Positions 37,457 through 45,436 of a stretch of 64,000 nucleotides of DNA are shown piece by piece. This DNA is from a virus. The stretch's first letter is position 1. Every line of letters begins with the position of its first letter. The notes under the pieces are model-generated. The model did no database searches. It was not told the DNA's origin and was given only the letters and a program-made list of their open reading frames with translations. The stretch lies in IMG/VR virus record IMGVR_UViG_3300024346_000017, positions 1-64,000 of that record. One strand, written 5' to 3'. A program made the translations under genes and the position numbers.

Positions 37457-37482
37457 AGTATATATGTTATTAAAAATCAATA

Positions 37483-37665
37483 CTAAAATATGTTTTTCTC
37501 AAACATTTTTTCTACGACCTGAGCTAGCAAAAAGTTTACAGATGCCGAGTATTCTTCATTTTTAAGATTTGCTTCTTCTTCAGACATTCCGCTATTCATC
37601 ATAGCCATTTTGTTTGCATTTTCAAACTCGGCAACCATAAACAAAAATATTTGCTCTTTATTCAT
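37483..37665 (-). CDS. Hypothetical protein, 60 aa
   Basis: Helical, Met/Glu/Asn-rich (FENANKMAMMNSGMSEEEANLKN). Overlaps the upstream gene by eight bases. Confidence 0.62.
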   Translation of the reverse strand: MNKEQIFLFMVAEFENANKMAMMNSGMSEEEANLKNEEYSASVNFLLAQVVEKMFEKNIF

Positions 37666-37870
37666 TTTCTTCTCCTGGGTTAAAAGACGGAACTGGACCT
37701 AATAGATATCCCGCCTCGTGGTACTCAATCATTTTTTCAACATCTTTTGGATCTGCAACTTTGCTGGCTATAAGGCTAAGCAAGTCATATATTCTATGAA
37801 GCATTATGTAGGTAACCATTGGTAGGCTATCTTCTAAATTACTCGTTTCCGCCTTCTGGTCGTCCTGCAT
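37658..37870 (-). CDS. Hypothetical protein, 70 aa
   Basis: ATG 37870 (MQDDQKAETSNLEDSLPM) follows GGTGG; an upstream in-frame ATG at 37900 is possible. Conserved-looking centre YIMLHRIYDLLSLI. Confidence 0.62.
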   Translation of the reverse strand: MQDDQKAETSNLEDSLPMVTYIMLHRIYDLLSLIASKVADPKDVEKMIEYHEAGYLLGPVPSFNPGEENE

Positions 37871-37949
37871 CAAGCCACCATATTTCTCTACCCATAGCAT
37901 CCGTTTCGGAAACTATGCCTGACTCAAACTCAAACTCTTTTTTGTTCAT
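37839..37949 (-). CDS. Acidic 36-aa protein
   Basis: MNKKEFEFESGIVSETDAMG...IWWLDAGRPEGGNE. Overlaps the next gene's start by 32 bases in another frame. Confidence 0.5.
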   Translation of the reverse strand: MNKKEFEFESGIVSETDAMGREIWWLDAGRPEGGNE

Positions 37950-38145
37950 CTACTAATTTTACTATATCTTCATACTTAGCTATACCCATTGTATTTTTAT
38001 AATTGCATTCTAGGCAATATAGGTATATTAAAGATTCTCCGTCGCCATTGCATAAAAGAGAGCCTTGATCCTGTGGGCATAAAAGCTTGGGAACAAGGCC
38101 CTCTTCCGAAAGTTTAATGTAAGTAGACACATACTGTATCCTCAT
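37930..38145 (-). CDS. Zinc-ribbon-like protein, 71 aa
   Basis: Cys at LLCPQDQG, LLCNGDG and YCLECNY make a plausible four-ligand site. AAGGAAG RBS. Confidence 0.62.
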   Translation of the reverse strand: MRIQYVSTYIKLSEEGLVPKLLCPQDQGSLLCNGDGESLIYLYCLECNYKNTMGIAKYEDIVKLVDEQKRV

Positions 38146-38157
38146 TACACTTCCTTT

Positions 38158-38706
38158 CTAACTATTTGGGAATTTCAAATAAAATTCCTGTGCTCTTGGG
38201 GTTAGACCCTTCCAAGCTGACCAATTAATCCCGCCATTAGTCATGTGATACGCTATCTCTGCATTTATAGTTGGGTCAAATAATAGTACGTTTGACTTTA
38301 AGTTAAATTTTTCTTTACGATCTGTGCCGAGTGAACCCAACATATTGATCTGAAAAATTCCGTAGGAACTGTCTCCAGTATTCCTGTTGCCATTATATGC
38401 CATTGGTCGTCCGTTAGACTCCCTCTTAGCAATGGCCCAGGCCGTTTTAAGGCCTTTACCTTCAAAACCTACTGCCATTAAAAGATCTTTTAAATCTTCA
38501 TCTGACAGAGCCTGAGAAGGCTTATAAACAGTATTGCTGTACTTTTCTAAGGTTTCTTTCTTAAGTTGTACTTCTGTCTTTGGTTTTACTATTAGAGCTT
38601 GAGCGGCTGGTGCACCAACTGTATTCGAAAACAAAAACATTACTGCAATTGTAATCGCTGCATATTGATGAACAATATCGCTTAAGCTTTTCTTTATATT
38701 CTCCAT
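38158..38706 (-). CDS. Secreted lytic transglycosylase/lysozyme-like endolysin
   Basis: 182 residues. An N-terminal signal-anchor helix (about 12-38, ends near APAAQA) is followed by a linker and a lysozyme-like domain with catalytic Glu96 in AIAKRESNGRP and GDSSYGIFQIN, the hallmark of SLT/goose-type folds. Glycan-strand cleavage of peptidoglycan during release. ATG 38706 is chosen since GGAGG sits eight bases before it; ATG 38712 is too close to the RBS. Confidence 0.83.
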   Translation of the reverse strand: MENIKKSLSDIVHQYAAITIAVMFLFSNTVGAPAAQALIVKPKTEVQLKKETLEKYSNTVYKPSQALSDEDLKDLLMAVGFEGKGLKTAWAIAKRESNGRPMAYNGNRNTGDSSYGIFQINMLGSLGTDRKEKFNLKSNVLLFDPTINAEIAYHMTNGGINWSAWKGLTPRAQEFYLKFPNS

Positions 38707-38781
38707 TGGCATTTCCTCCTTTAGAGATAGCGAACTATAATCATACCATTTGAATTAAGAATATGTCAAATCATTTTTCTA

Positions 38782-38809
38782 TTGACAAAGAATATCTAAA
38801 TAGTATACT
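38782..38809 (+). promoter_or_regulatory. Promoter of ribonucleotide reductase, long AT-rich leader
   Basis: TTGACA 38782-38787, 16-bp spacer, TATACT 38804-38809. The gap up to 39010 has a GGGGGGTC tandem (38817-38832), AAATCAACA repeats and a TATA-rich stretch. I see no riboswitch or CDS in it. Confidence 0.78.
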
Positions 38810-39010
38810 TCGAATAGGGGGGTCGGGGGGTCAGCAAATCAACACAAATCAACATATATTATATATATGTATATATAGAGTATTATATATTATAGTTAAC
38901 TAAAAAACAACAACAAAAATTATTTTTCTTTTCTTTTATAAAAAAGTTTGATACACTTATACTTCACTTAAAAAATAATCAATCCGTATGGCGGAAGAAA
39001 AAGGCGACAA

Positions 39011-40945
39011 ATGAAAAATACTATCGAAAATCCTTATGAAAACTTTATTGCACTATCAAGATATGCTAAATGGGTAGAAGCAGAAGGACGTAGAGAGACA
39101 TGGGGAGAAACAGTAGATAGATACTTTTCTTTTATGACTAATCACTTAGAAGAAAATCACAATTACATTCCAAATGAAAAGCTAGTTGCGGAATTAAAAG
39201 AGTTTGTTTTTGAACGAAATGTAATGCCCTCCATGAGATCTGTAATGACTTCTGGAGCAGCCCTTGAAAGAGATAATGTAGCTGGGTATAACTGTGCTTT
39301 CTTGCCAGTTGATTCCCCACGTTCTTTTGATGAAACTATGTATGTTTTGATGTGTGGAACTGGCGTTGGATTCTCAGTAGAATACAAGTATATTAATAAA
39401 CTTCCCGCCGTACCAGAAAAACTTGAAAAAACGGATACAGTTATTGTAGTTGAAGATTCAAAACAAGGATGGGCTAAAGCATATCGTGAACTTCTTGCTT
39501 CACTTTGGGCAGGATATATTCCAGCAATTGATGTAACAAAAGTTAGACCTTCTGGTGCAAGATTAAAAACAATGGGTGGTCGCTCATCTGGTCCACAACC
39601 ACTGGTTAACCTTTTTGATTTTACTATTTCAAAATTTAAAGGTGCAACAGGAAGAAACCTTAAACCAATTGAGTGCCATGACATAATGTGCAAAATTGGT
39701 GAAGTGGTTGTAGTTGGTGGAGTTAGACGCTCCGCAATGATTTCACTTTCAAACATAAATGACATTGAAATGGCACAAGCAAAATCAGGCAACTGGTGGG
39801 AAGCTAGCCCACAACGTGCACTATCTAATAACTCAGTTGCATATTCACGCAAACCAGAAATGGAGCAATTTATTGCAGAGTGGAAATCACTTTATGATTC
39901 AAAGTCTGGAGAACGTGGCATTTACAACGTTGCAGCAGCACAAGCACAAGCAGCTAAGTTTGGTAGAAGAGATCCAGAGATACACTATGGAACTAATCCA
40001 TGCTCTGAAATTATCTTGCGTCCATATCAGTTTTGCAATCTTTCAGAAGTAGTAGTTCGTGAAAATGATACTAAAAAAGACATTCAAAGAAAAGTTGAGT
40101 TAGCAACTATACTTGGAACATGGCAATCTACACTGACTGATTTCAAATATCTTCGAAAGATATGGAAAGATAACACAGAAGAAGAAAGATTACTAGGAGT
40201 TTCTTTGACTGGACAATTCGGACACAAGTTTATGTCTGGAAAAGAAGATATAGTTATGCTTGAAGCATTCCTAATGACTCTTCGTGAAAAAGCAAGAGAA
40301 GTAAATAAAGAAGAGTCTGGGAAAATTGGGATTCCTGAGTCTGCCGCTATTACATGTGTAAAGCCTTCTGGAACAGTGTCTCAATTGGTCGGGGTATCTT
40401 CAGGAATGCATCCATGGCATTCTCCATATTATATTCGTACAGTTCGTGGTTCAAAGGGAGATCCAATTTCTACATTTTTAAAGGAAGTTGGAATCCCAGT
40501 AGAAGATGACGTAATGAAACCAAATGAGACTTATGTATTTTCATTTCCAGTCAAAGCTCCAGAGGGAGCAATTGTAAGAAATGACCTAACTGCAATTGAT
40601 CATTTAAATATTTGGCTAGTTTATCAACGTGCATGGTGTGAACACAAACCATCAATTACTGTTTCTGTAAAAGAAGAAGAATGGATGGAAGTAGGGGCTT
40701 GGATATATAAAAACTTTGATGAAGTCTCTGGTATTTCATTCCTGCCTCATTCAGATCATACATATAAACAAGCTCCATACCAAGAGGTTTCAAAAGAAGA
40801 ATATGAGGCATTGGTTGCAAAGATGCCAAACAATATTCGCTGGGAAGACCTATCATTTTATGAGACAGAAGATGGAACCTCACCCTCTGCCACCCTCGCA
40901 TGTAGCTCAGACGGAAATTGCGAGCTTGTAGATATATCTGCCTAG
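39011..40945 (+). CDS. Adenosylcobalamin-dependent (class II) ribonucleoside-triphosphate reductase
   Basis: 644 residues, monomeric RTPR type. Thiyl-radical Cys331 and Glu333 lie in GTNPCSEI; the redox pair is Cys95 (GYNCAFLP) and Cys342 (FCNLSEVV); a C-terminal shuttle pair is present in ACSSDGNCE (about 631 and 637). It reduces NTPs to dNTPs without oxygen, using B12 and thioredoxin. About 95 residues shorter than the 739-aa lactobacillar enzyme. RBS GGCGGAAG. Depends on host cobalamin. Confidence 0.93.
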   Translation: MKNTIENPYENFIALSRYAKWVEAEGRRETWGETVDRYFSFMTNHLEENHNYIPNEKLVAELKEFVFERNVMPSMRSVMTSGAALERDNVAGYNCAFLPVDSPRSFDETMYVLMCGTGVGFSVEYKYINKLPAVPEKLEKTDTVIVVEDSKQGWAKAYRELLASLWAGYIPAIDVTKVRPSGARLKTMGGRSSGPQPLVNLFDFTISKFKGATGRNLKPIECHDIMCKIGEVVVVGGVRRSAMISLSNINDIEMAQAKSGNWWEASPQRALSNNSVAYSRKPEMEQFIAEWKSLYDSKSGERGIYNVAAAQAQAAKFGRRDPEIHYGTNPCSEIILRPYQFCNLSEVVVRENDTKKDIQRKVELATILGTWQSTLTDFKYLRKIWKDNTEEERLLGVSLTGQFGHKFMSGKEDIVMLEAFLMTLREKAREVNKEESGKIGIPESAAITCVKPSGTVSQLVGVSSGMHPWHSPYYIRTVRGSKGDPISTFLKEVGIPVEDDVMKPNETYVFSFPVKAPEGAIVRNDLTAIDHLNIWLVYQRAWCEHKPSITVSVKEEEWMEVGAWIYKNFDEVSGISFLPHSDHTYKQAPYQEVSKEEYEALVAKMPNNIRWEDLSFYETEDGTSPSATLACSSDGNCELVDISA

Positions 40946-41012
40946 TGGTAGAATAATAGTATTGGGTAAAACCAAAATTCATGGGCAACACCGCCCAAAT
41001 GGAGATGACAAA

Positions 41013-41255
41013 ATGGCTATCAAAAAATTTGATAAAGCTGATTTAAATAAAGATGGGAAAGTAACTATGCAAGAGCAAATCTTAGCAGCAGTAGGAACTT
41101 ACGGAAGAGCATTTTTGGCAGCAGCCACGGCTCTATATATGACTGGCAATACTAATCCAAAGGATTTAATTGCAGCTGGCGTAGCAGCAATTGCTCCAGT
41201 AATTTTAAAGGCACTAAGTCCAAGTAATAAAGAATTTGGATTTACAAGCAAGTAA
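41013..41255 (+). CDS. EF-hand plus membrane-segment protein (holin-like)
   Basis: ATG 41013 follows GGAG by eight bases. DKADLNKDGKVTMQEQILA is a canonical EF-hand loop (Asp, Asn, Asp, Gly, Val, Glu at 1, 3, 5, 6, 8, 12). Two hydrophobic helices follow (AAVGTYGRAFLAAATALYM, AAGVAAIAPVILKAL). A Ca2+-sensing holin is a tempting inference; compare 1123-1413. Confidence 0.65.
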   Translation: MAIKKFDKADLNKDGKVTMQEQILAAVGTYGRAFLAAATALYMTGNTNPKDLIAAGVAAIAPVILKALSPSNKEFGFTSK

Positions 41256-41273
41256 TTATTAGTCAATTAGGAA

Positions 41274-41301
41274 TGCCCTTATGCTAAAATGGTGTAAGGG
41301 T
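41274..41301 (+). terminator. Terminator/attenuator before the tail-fibre operon
   Basis: CCCTTA/TAAGGG stem with a 13-base loop followed by T-rich TATTTCCTTTT, between the EF-hand gene and 41324. Confidence 0.55.
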
Positions 41302-41323
41302 ATTTCCTTTTAGGGGTAAAAAA

Positions 41324-41668
41324 ATGGCAGCTCAAAAAAATTTTCAAGTAGACGAGAATACGACGTTTACTTTTGAGGTACAATATCTTGATGAAGAAAA
41401 TGCTCCAATACAATTAAACCACCATACAGCAAAAATGCAAGTAAGAGATACACAAGGTGGAAAAAAGTTGGCATTTACATTAACAGAGCAAGACGGAATA
41501 GTTATAACTCCTTCTTTAGGAAAGATTTCAGTTTCCCTATCACCAGAAAGAACTAAAAAGCTTTTTTATCCTAAGTCTGCATATGATTTAGTTATAATTG
41601 ATCCAAGTATTAATATAACAAGACTGCTAGAAGGATATCTAACATTAAATAGGGCGGTAACTATATAA
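41324..41668 (+). CDS. Virion structural protein, 114 aa
   Basis: Beta-sandwich-like; TFTFEVQYLDEENAPIQL and LLEGYLTLNRAVTI match small baseplate/fibre-network proteins in marine and freshwater phages. AGGGGT RBS. First gene of the fibre operon. Confidence 0.7.
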   Translation: MAAQKNFQVDENTTFTFEVQYLDEENAPIQLNHHTAKMQVRDTQGGKKLAFTLTEQDGIVITPSLGKISVSLSPERTKKLFYPKSAYDLVIIDPSINITRLLEGYLTLNRAVTI

Positions 41669-42105
41669 TGGCAACCCGCTTAATTGTAACCGAAAATAAT
41701 CCACTTGTAGTAGTAAGAGCATCTGGGTCCCCAGGAAGAACAATTATTAGCGGTGAAGGAAACCCAGCAAATTCTCTCGGAGCCCCAGGAGACTTCTACT
41801 TTGATACAAACACCACAAGGTTTTGGGGCCCGAAGTCACTAGTTTCAAATTCTTGGAATATACAGGACAGCTTTGTTCTAGATAAGCAAGTATCATTTAT
41901 GTATTCATGGGAAATGAGCCAAATAACTGGCCCAGTAAATGGCATATATTCAGTAGTTATAAATCACAATTTGCAATTTAACCCAAATGTTTCAGTCAAG
42001 TCAAGTTCTGGGGACATCTTAGAAACGGGAATAGACTATAATAGTATTAACCAAATAACATTGACAATGGCCCAGCCATTTTCGGGGACAGCATACCTGT
42101 CCTAA
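41668..42105 (+). CDS. Tail fibre-like protein, 145 aa
   Basis: Starts with a beta region, then PGDFYFDTNTTRFWGP (fibre stem motif) and a C-terminal receptor-like beta domain ITLTMAQPFSGTAYLS. One-base overlap with the previous gene. Confidence 0.65.
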   Translation: MATRLIVTENNPLVVVRASGSPGRTIISGEGNPANSLGAPGDFYFDTNTTRFWGPKSLVSNSWNIQDSFVLDKQVSFMYSWEMSQITGPVNGIYSVVINHNLQFNPNVSVKSSSGDILETGIDYNSINQITLTMAQPFSGTAYLS

Positions 42106-42120
42106 AAAGGAGATATAAAA

Positions 42121-43320
42121 ATGGCAAGAAAATTTTTAGTAAGCATTGATTTAAACAAGAATGAATTACTCAATGCTAGAATTCAAAACTTAGGATCAGC
42201 CCCATCAAACCCAGTCATTGGTCAGATCTACTACAACAGTGGCGACAATGTTATGTACTACTACAATGGACTAGCATCACCAAACGGTCCATGGCAGTCA
42301 ATGAGTGGTTCTCAAGAAGTAATTCAAGATGTAATTGGCGCATCAATTGAAGGCGGAGTTGGACTAACAAAGACATACGTTGATTCTACAGGAATCACAA
42401 CAATAGATTTAGATGACACAGCAGTAGCAACTGGTTCATATGGTTCGCAAACAAAAATACCTACATTTACAGTAGATCAGCAAGGTAGATTAACTGCAGC
42501 TGGTGAAGTAGATGTTGCAACAGAACTTTCAATAACTGGAGACACTGGAACAACTGCAATTTCTCTTCTTACAGAAGGATTAACAGTAAATGGCGGAGAA
42601 GGAATTGATGTTGCTGTAACAAATAATGCAATTACAATTTCAGCAGAAGATGCAAGTACAACAAACAAGGGTGTTGCTTCTTTTGATGCAGCAGACTTTA
42701 ATGTAAATGCAGGCGTAGTAACTGTAAAAGATATTAATTTAGATTCACAAACAACAGGTGACTATGTAGCAACTATTATTGGAACAGCAAACGAAGTTAC
42801 TGTTTCTCCAAATAGCGGACATAATGCCGCAGTAACAATTGGTTTGCCAGACAATGTAGAAATTGCTGGAAACTTACAAGTTGGAGGAAACTTAAATGTT
42901 ATTGGAACTGTTAACTCTGTAAACACCACACAGATTAATATTGAAGATAATAAAGTAAAGCTTAACAGTAATTTTACTGGTGCCCCAACTACAGACGCTG
43001 GATTAACAGTTGAGCGTGGATCAGAAACAGATGTAGAAATTCTATGGAATGAAACATCTGATAAATGGACATTAACTAATAATGGAACAGACTATCATGT
43101 AATTACTAGAAAGTATGCAGAAACTCTCGGAGCTTCAGCAACATCTTATACAATAACACACAATCTTGGTACAACAGATGTAACCGTACAAATCTTTGAA
43201 TCAGCGGCACCATTTGCTCAAGTAGAAGCAGATGTTCAAAGATCAGCTGCAAATTCTGTAACCATCAACTTTGCCTCTGCACCAGCTGCTGGAGAATACA
43301 GAGTAGTTGTAGTAGGCTAA
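42121..43320 (+). CDS. Tail fibre protein, 399 aa
   Basis: N-terminal adaptor (LLNARIQNLGSAPSNPVIGQIYYNS...), long beta-helical Thr/Asn/Val-rich shaft, and C-terminal receptor-like beta domain ending EYRVVVVG. AAGGAG RBS. Confidence 0.8.
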   Translation: MARKFLVSIDLNKNELLNARIQNLGSAPSNPVIGQIYYNSGDNVMYYYNGLASPNGPWQSMSGSQEVIQDVIGASIEGGVGLTKTYVDSTGITTIDLDDTAVATGSYGSQTKIPTFTVDQQGRLTAAGEVDVATELSITGDTGTTAISLLTEGLTVNGGEGIDVAVTNNAITISAEDASTTNKGVASFDAADFNVNAGVVTVKDINLDSQTTGDYVATIIGTANEVTVSPNSGHNAAVTIGLPDNVEIAGNLQVGGNLNVIGTVNSVNTTQINIEDNKVKLNSNFTGAPTTDAGLTVERGSETDVEILWNETSDKWTLTNNGTDYHVITRKYAETLGASATSYTITHNLGTTDVTVQIFESAAPFAQVEADVQRSAANSVTINFASAPAAGEYRVVVVG

Positions 43321-43322
43321 TC

Positions 43323-43781
43323 ATGTCTAGACAAATGCTAGTCCCACTAAGACTTCTAGCTTTGTCAACAGACCCAGTTTTTGGACAAGTTGGCGAAATT
43401 TATATAAACACAGTAACTAAAAATTTACGTGTTCATAATGGAACTACTTGGATAGAGCTTACCCCACCAAGTACAGACCCAACACCATTTTATATGCACA
43501 CCCACACATTTGATGGAGATGTACATACAATTGATATACAAAATCAAATTGATTTTAAATCATTATCTAATCCAAATACACCAGGCAAAGTATTGCCAGA
43601 GATTATAGGTTATGACGGTGGAAATCCTTCAGATAATCTAGCAACACCGTCATTTGTAGAAGAAAGTTTATTTGACGCTGGTTTATTTGATGGCACACAA
43701 GAAGAAACAACAGAAACAGGAACAGGTGGCGGAGGTTCCGAAGATTTCGAAGCACCATCACTTGATGGAGGAGGCTCATAA
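43323..43781 (+). CDS. Short tail fibre/adaptor protein, 152 aa
   Basis: FGQVGEIYINTVTKNLRVHNGTTWIEL is a fibre adaptor motif also in phage baseplates. Two His-rich stretches (YMHTHTFDGDVH) could bind metal in a trimer axis. Gly-rich end. Confidence 0.7.
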   Translation: MSRQMLVPLRLLALSTDPVFGQVGEIYINTVTKNLRVHNGTTWIELTPPSTDPTPFYMHTHTFDGDVHTIDIQNQIDFKSLSNPNTPGKVLPEIIGYDGGNPSDNLATPSFVEESLFDAGLFDGTQEETTETGTGGGGSEDFEAPSLDGGGS

Positions 43782-45427
43782 TGGCATTAAAAATTCAATT
43801 AAGAAGAGACATAGCAGCAAACTGGACAGCGAACAATCCACTTCTTTTAAACGGTGAAATTGGAATAGAAACCGATACACTTAAATTTAAGGTTGGTAAT
43901 GGAACGCAAAGATGGAATGCCCTTACAAATTATGCCCTTAAGCCAGGACAAGCAAATGGAGTAGCCACATTAGGATCAGATGGCAAAATTCCTCTGTCAC
44001 AACTACCAGACCAGGTGTCACTTGACGCAGAAGCTTTATTAGCAATACAAAATGCTTTATCTTCAATAACAACAACAGATATTGAAGAAGGATCTAATTT
44101 ATATTTTACAAACCTTAGAGTACAAAACGCAGGCGCTACAATGTTTGATGCAATCGGTTCTGCAGCTATTGCCTTAGATGCAGCTAAAACAGACGCAGCC
44201 GCAAAAGTAAATCAATCTAATGCAGTTGCATTAGTCGACGCAACATTAAAGGCCAATCAGGCTGTGCTAACTGCAAAAGCAGATTCAGAGCTATTTACTA
44301 ATACTGCAATTAATTCACTTACAACTTCTGATATAGAAGAAGGAACAAGACTTTATTTTACTCCTTTAAGAGTTAATGATATAGTTGGTCCGCTTATTTC
44401 AGAAACAAGAGGATATGTAGATAGCCAACTAGTTGTTGCTAAAGCATATACCGATACAGCATTATCTGGTTTTGTTCCACCAATATCTAACATAAGCTCT
44501 ACTTCAGATGTTCCAGAAGGAAGCAATTTGTATTTTACAAATTCAAGAGCAATTACAGCAACTCAAGCAGCAAGAACTTCTGTTTTAGTTTCAGCACTTG
44601 GAGCCGTAGACGATTTAAGAACAGAAATTAATACTAGCTTAACAAATTATGTCCCAATTTTAGAATTAACAAATTACATTCCAATTTCAGATAGAAATTC
44701 TTCTGGTGGAATTGCTGGTTTAGACTTAAATAGCAAAATATTAGAATCTGTTATCCCACAAACAATAGCAAGATCTTCAGATTTAGTTTCTGCTATTGAA
44801 GGAGTTATTGCTTCTGCACCAACAGCATTTGATACCCTTAAAGAGATTTCAGACTACATTTCACAAGATCAAACTGCTGCATCAGCAGTAACAGCATCGC
44901 TTGCAACAAAAGCCCCAATCGCTTCACCAACATTTACTGGAACAGTGACGATACCAGCAGGAGCAATCATTCCAGGGTTTGCACCAATTGCATCTCCTAC
45001 ATTTACTGGAATAGTTACAATACCAACAGGCGCATTAATATCTGGATATGCCACATCTATTGATTTAACGTCTGGCCTATCAACTACTTTAACTGCCGCC
45101 AATGACTATACAGATTTAGCAATAGACGGCATCGAGAGCTCGCTGGGGGGATACCAACCAGAATCTGAAAGAAATCAAACCAGCGGGTATGCTGGACTAG
45201 ATGCATCTGGAAAAATATTAACATCTGCAGTTCCTGTAATATCAAACACCATGCTTGAAAATAATTCAATTAATATAAATGGAACAGCAATAGAGCTTGG
45301 TGGAACAGTTATTACTGGATATACAAATGGAGTTTCTGGGTCAAGTGTTAACAAAATTAGTTATGGAACAAATGTAACGCCACCTTCAAGCGGAAATTCT
45401 GCTGGAGATATTTACATTCAGTACTAA
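43781..45427 (+). CDS. Tail fibre with tropism-determinant-like N terminus, 548 aa
   Basis: N-terminal IQLRRDIAANWTANNPLLLNGEIGIETDTLKFKVGNG is the attachment module of many phage fibres. Repeats of about 75 aa follow (EEGSNLYFTNLRV, EEGTRLYFTPLRV, PEGSNLYFTNSRA) and an AASPTFTGTV-type segment is duplicated. Paralogue of the N terminus at 50745. Confidence 0.85.
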   Translation: MALKIQLRRDIAANWTANNPLLLNGEIGIETDTLKFKVGNGTQRWNALTNYALKPGQANGVATLGSDGKIPLSQLPDQVSLDAEALLAIQNALSSITTTDIEEGSNLYFTNLRVQNAGATMFDAIGSAAIALDAAKTDAAAKVNQSNAVALVDATLKANQAVLTAKADSELFTNTAINSLTTSDIEEGTRLYFTPLRVNDIVGPLISETRGYVDSQLVVAKAYTDTALSGFVPPISNISSTSDVPEGSNLYFTNSRAITATQAARTSVLVSALGAVDDLRTEINTSLTNYVPILELTNYIPISDRNSSGGIAGLDLNSKILESVIPQTIARSSDLVSAIEGVIASAPTAFDTLKEISDYISQDQTAASAVTASLATKAPIASPTFTGTVTIPAGAIIPGFAPIASPTFTGIVTIPTGALISGYATSIDLTSGLSTTLTAANDYTDLAIDGIESSLGGYQPESERNQTSGYAGLDASGKILTSAVPVISNTMLENNSININGTAIELGGTVITGYTNGVSGSSVNKISYGTNVTPPSSGNSAGDIYIQY

Positions 45428-45436
45428 GGAGACCAA

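Noticed and set aside
38817-38832. G-quadruplex from GGGGGGTC tandem.
   Set aside because: Only two G runs are present, too few for an intramolecular quadruplex.
38810-39010. Cobalamin riboswitch before the B12-dependent RNR.
   Set aside because: No B12-box-like sequence or multi-stem fold is visible; the leader is mostly simple AT-rich sequence.
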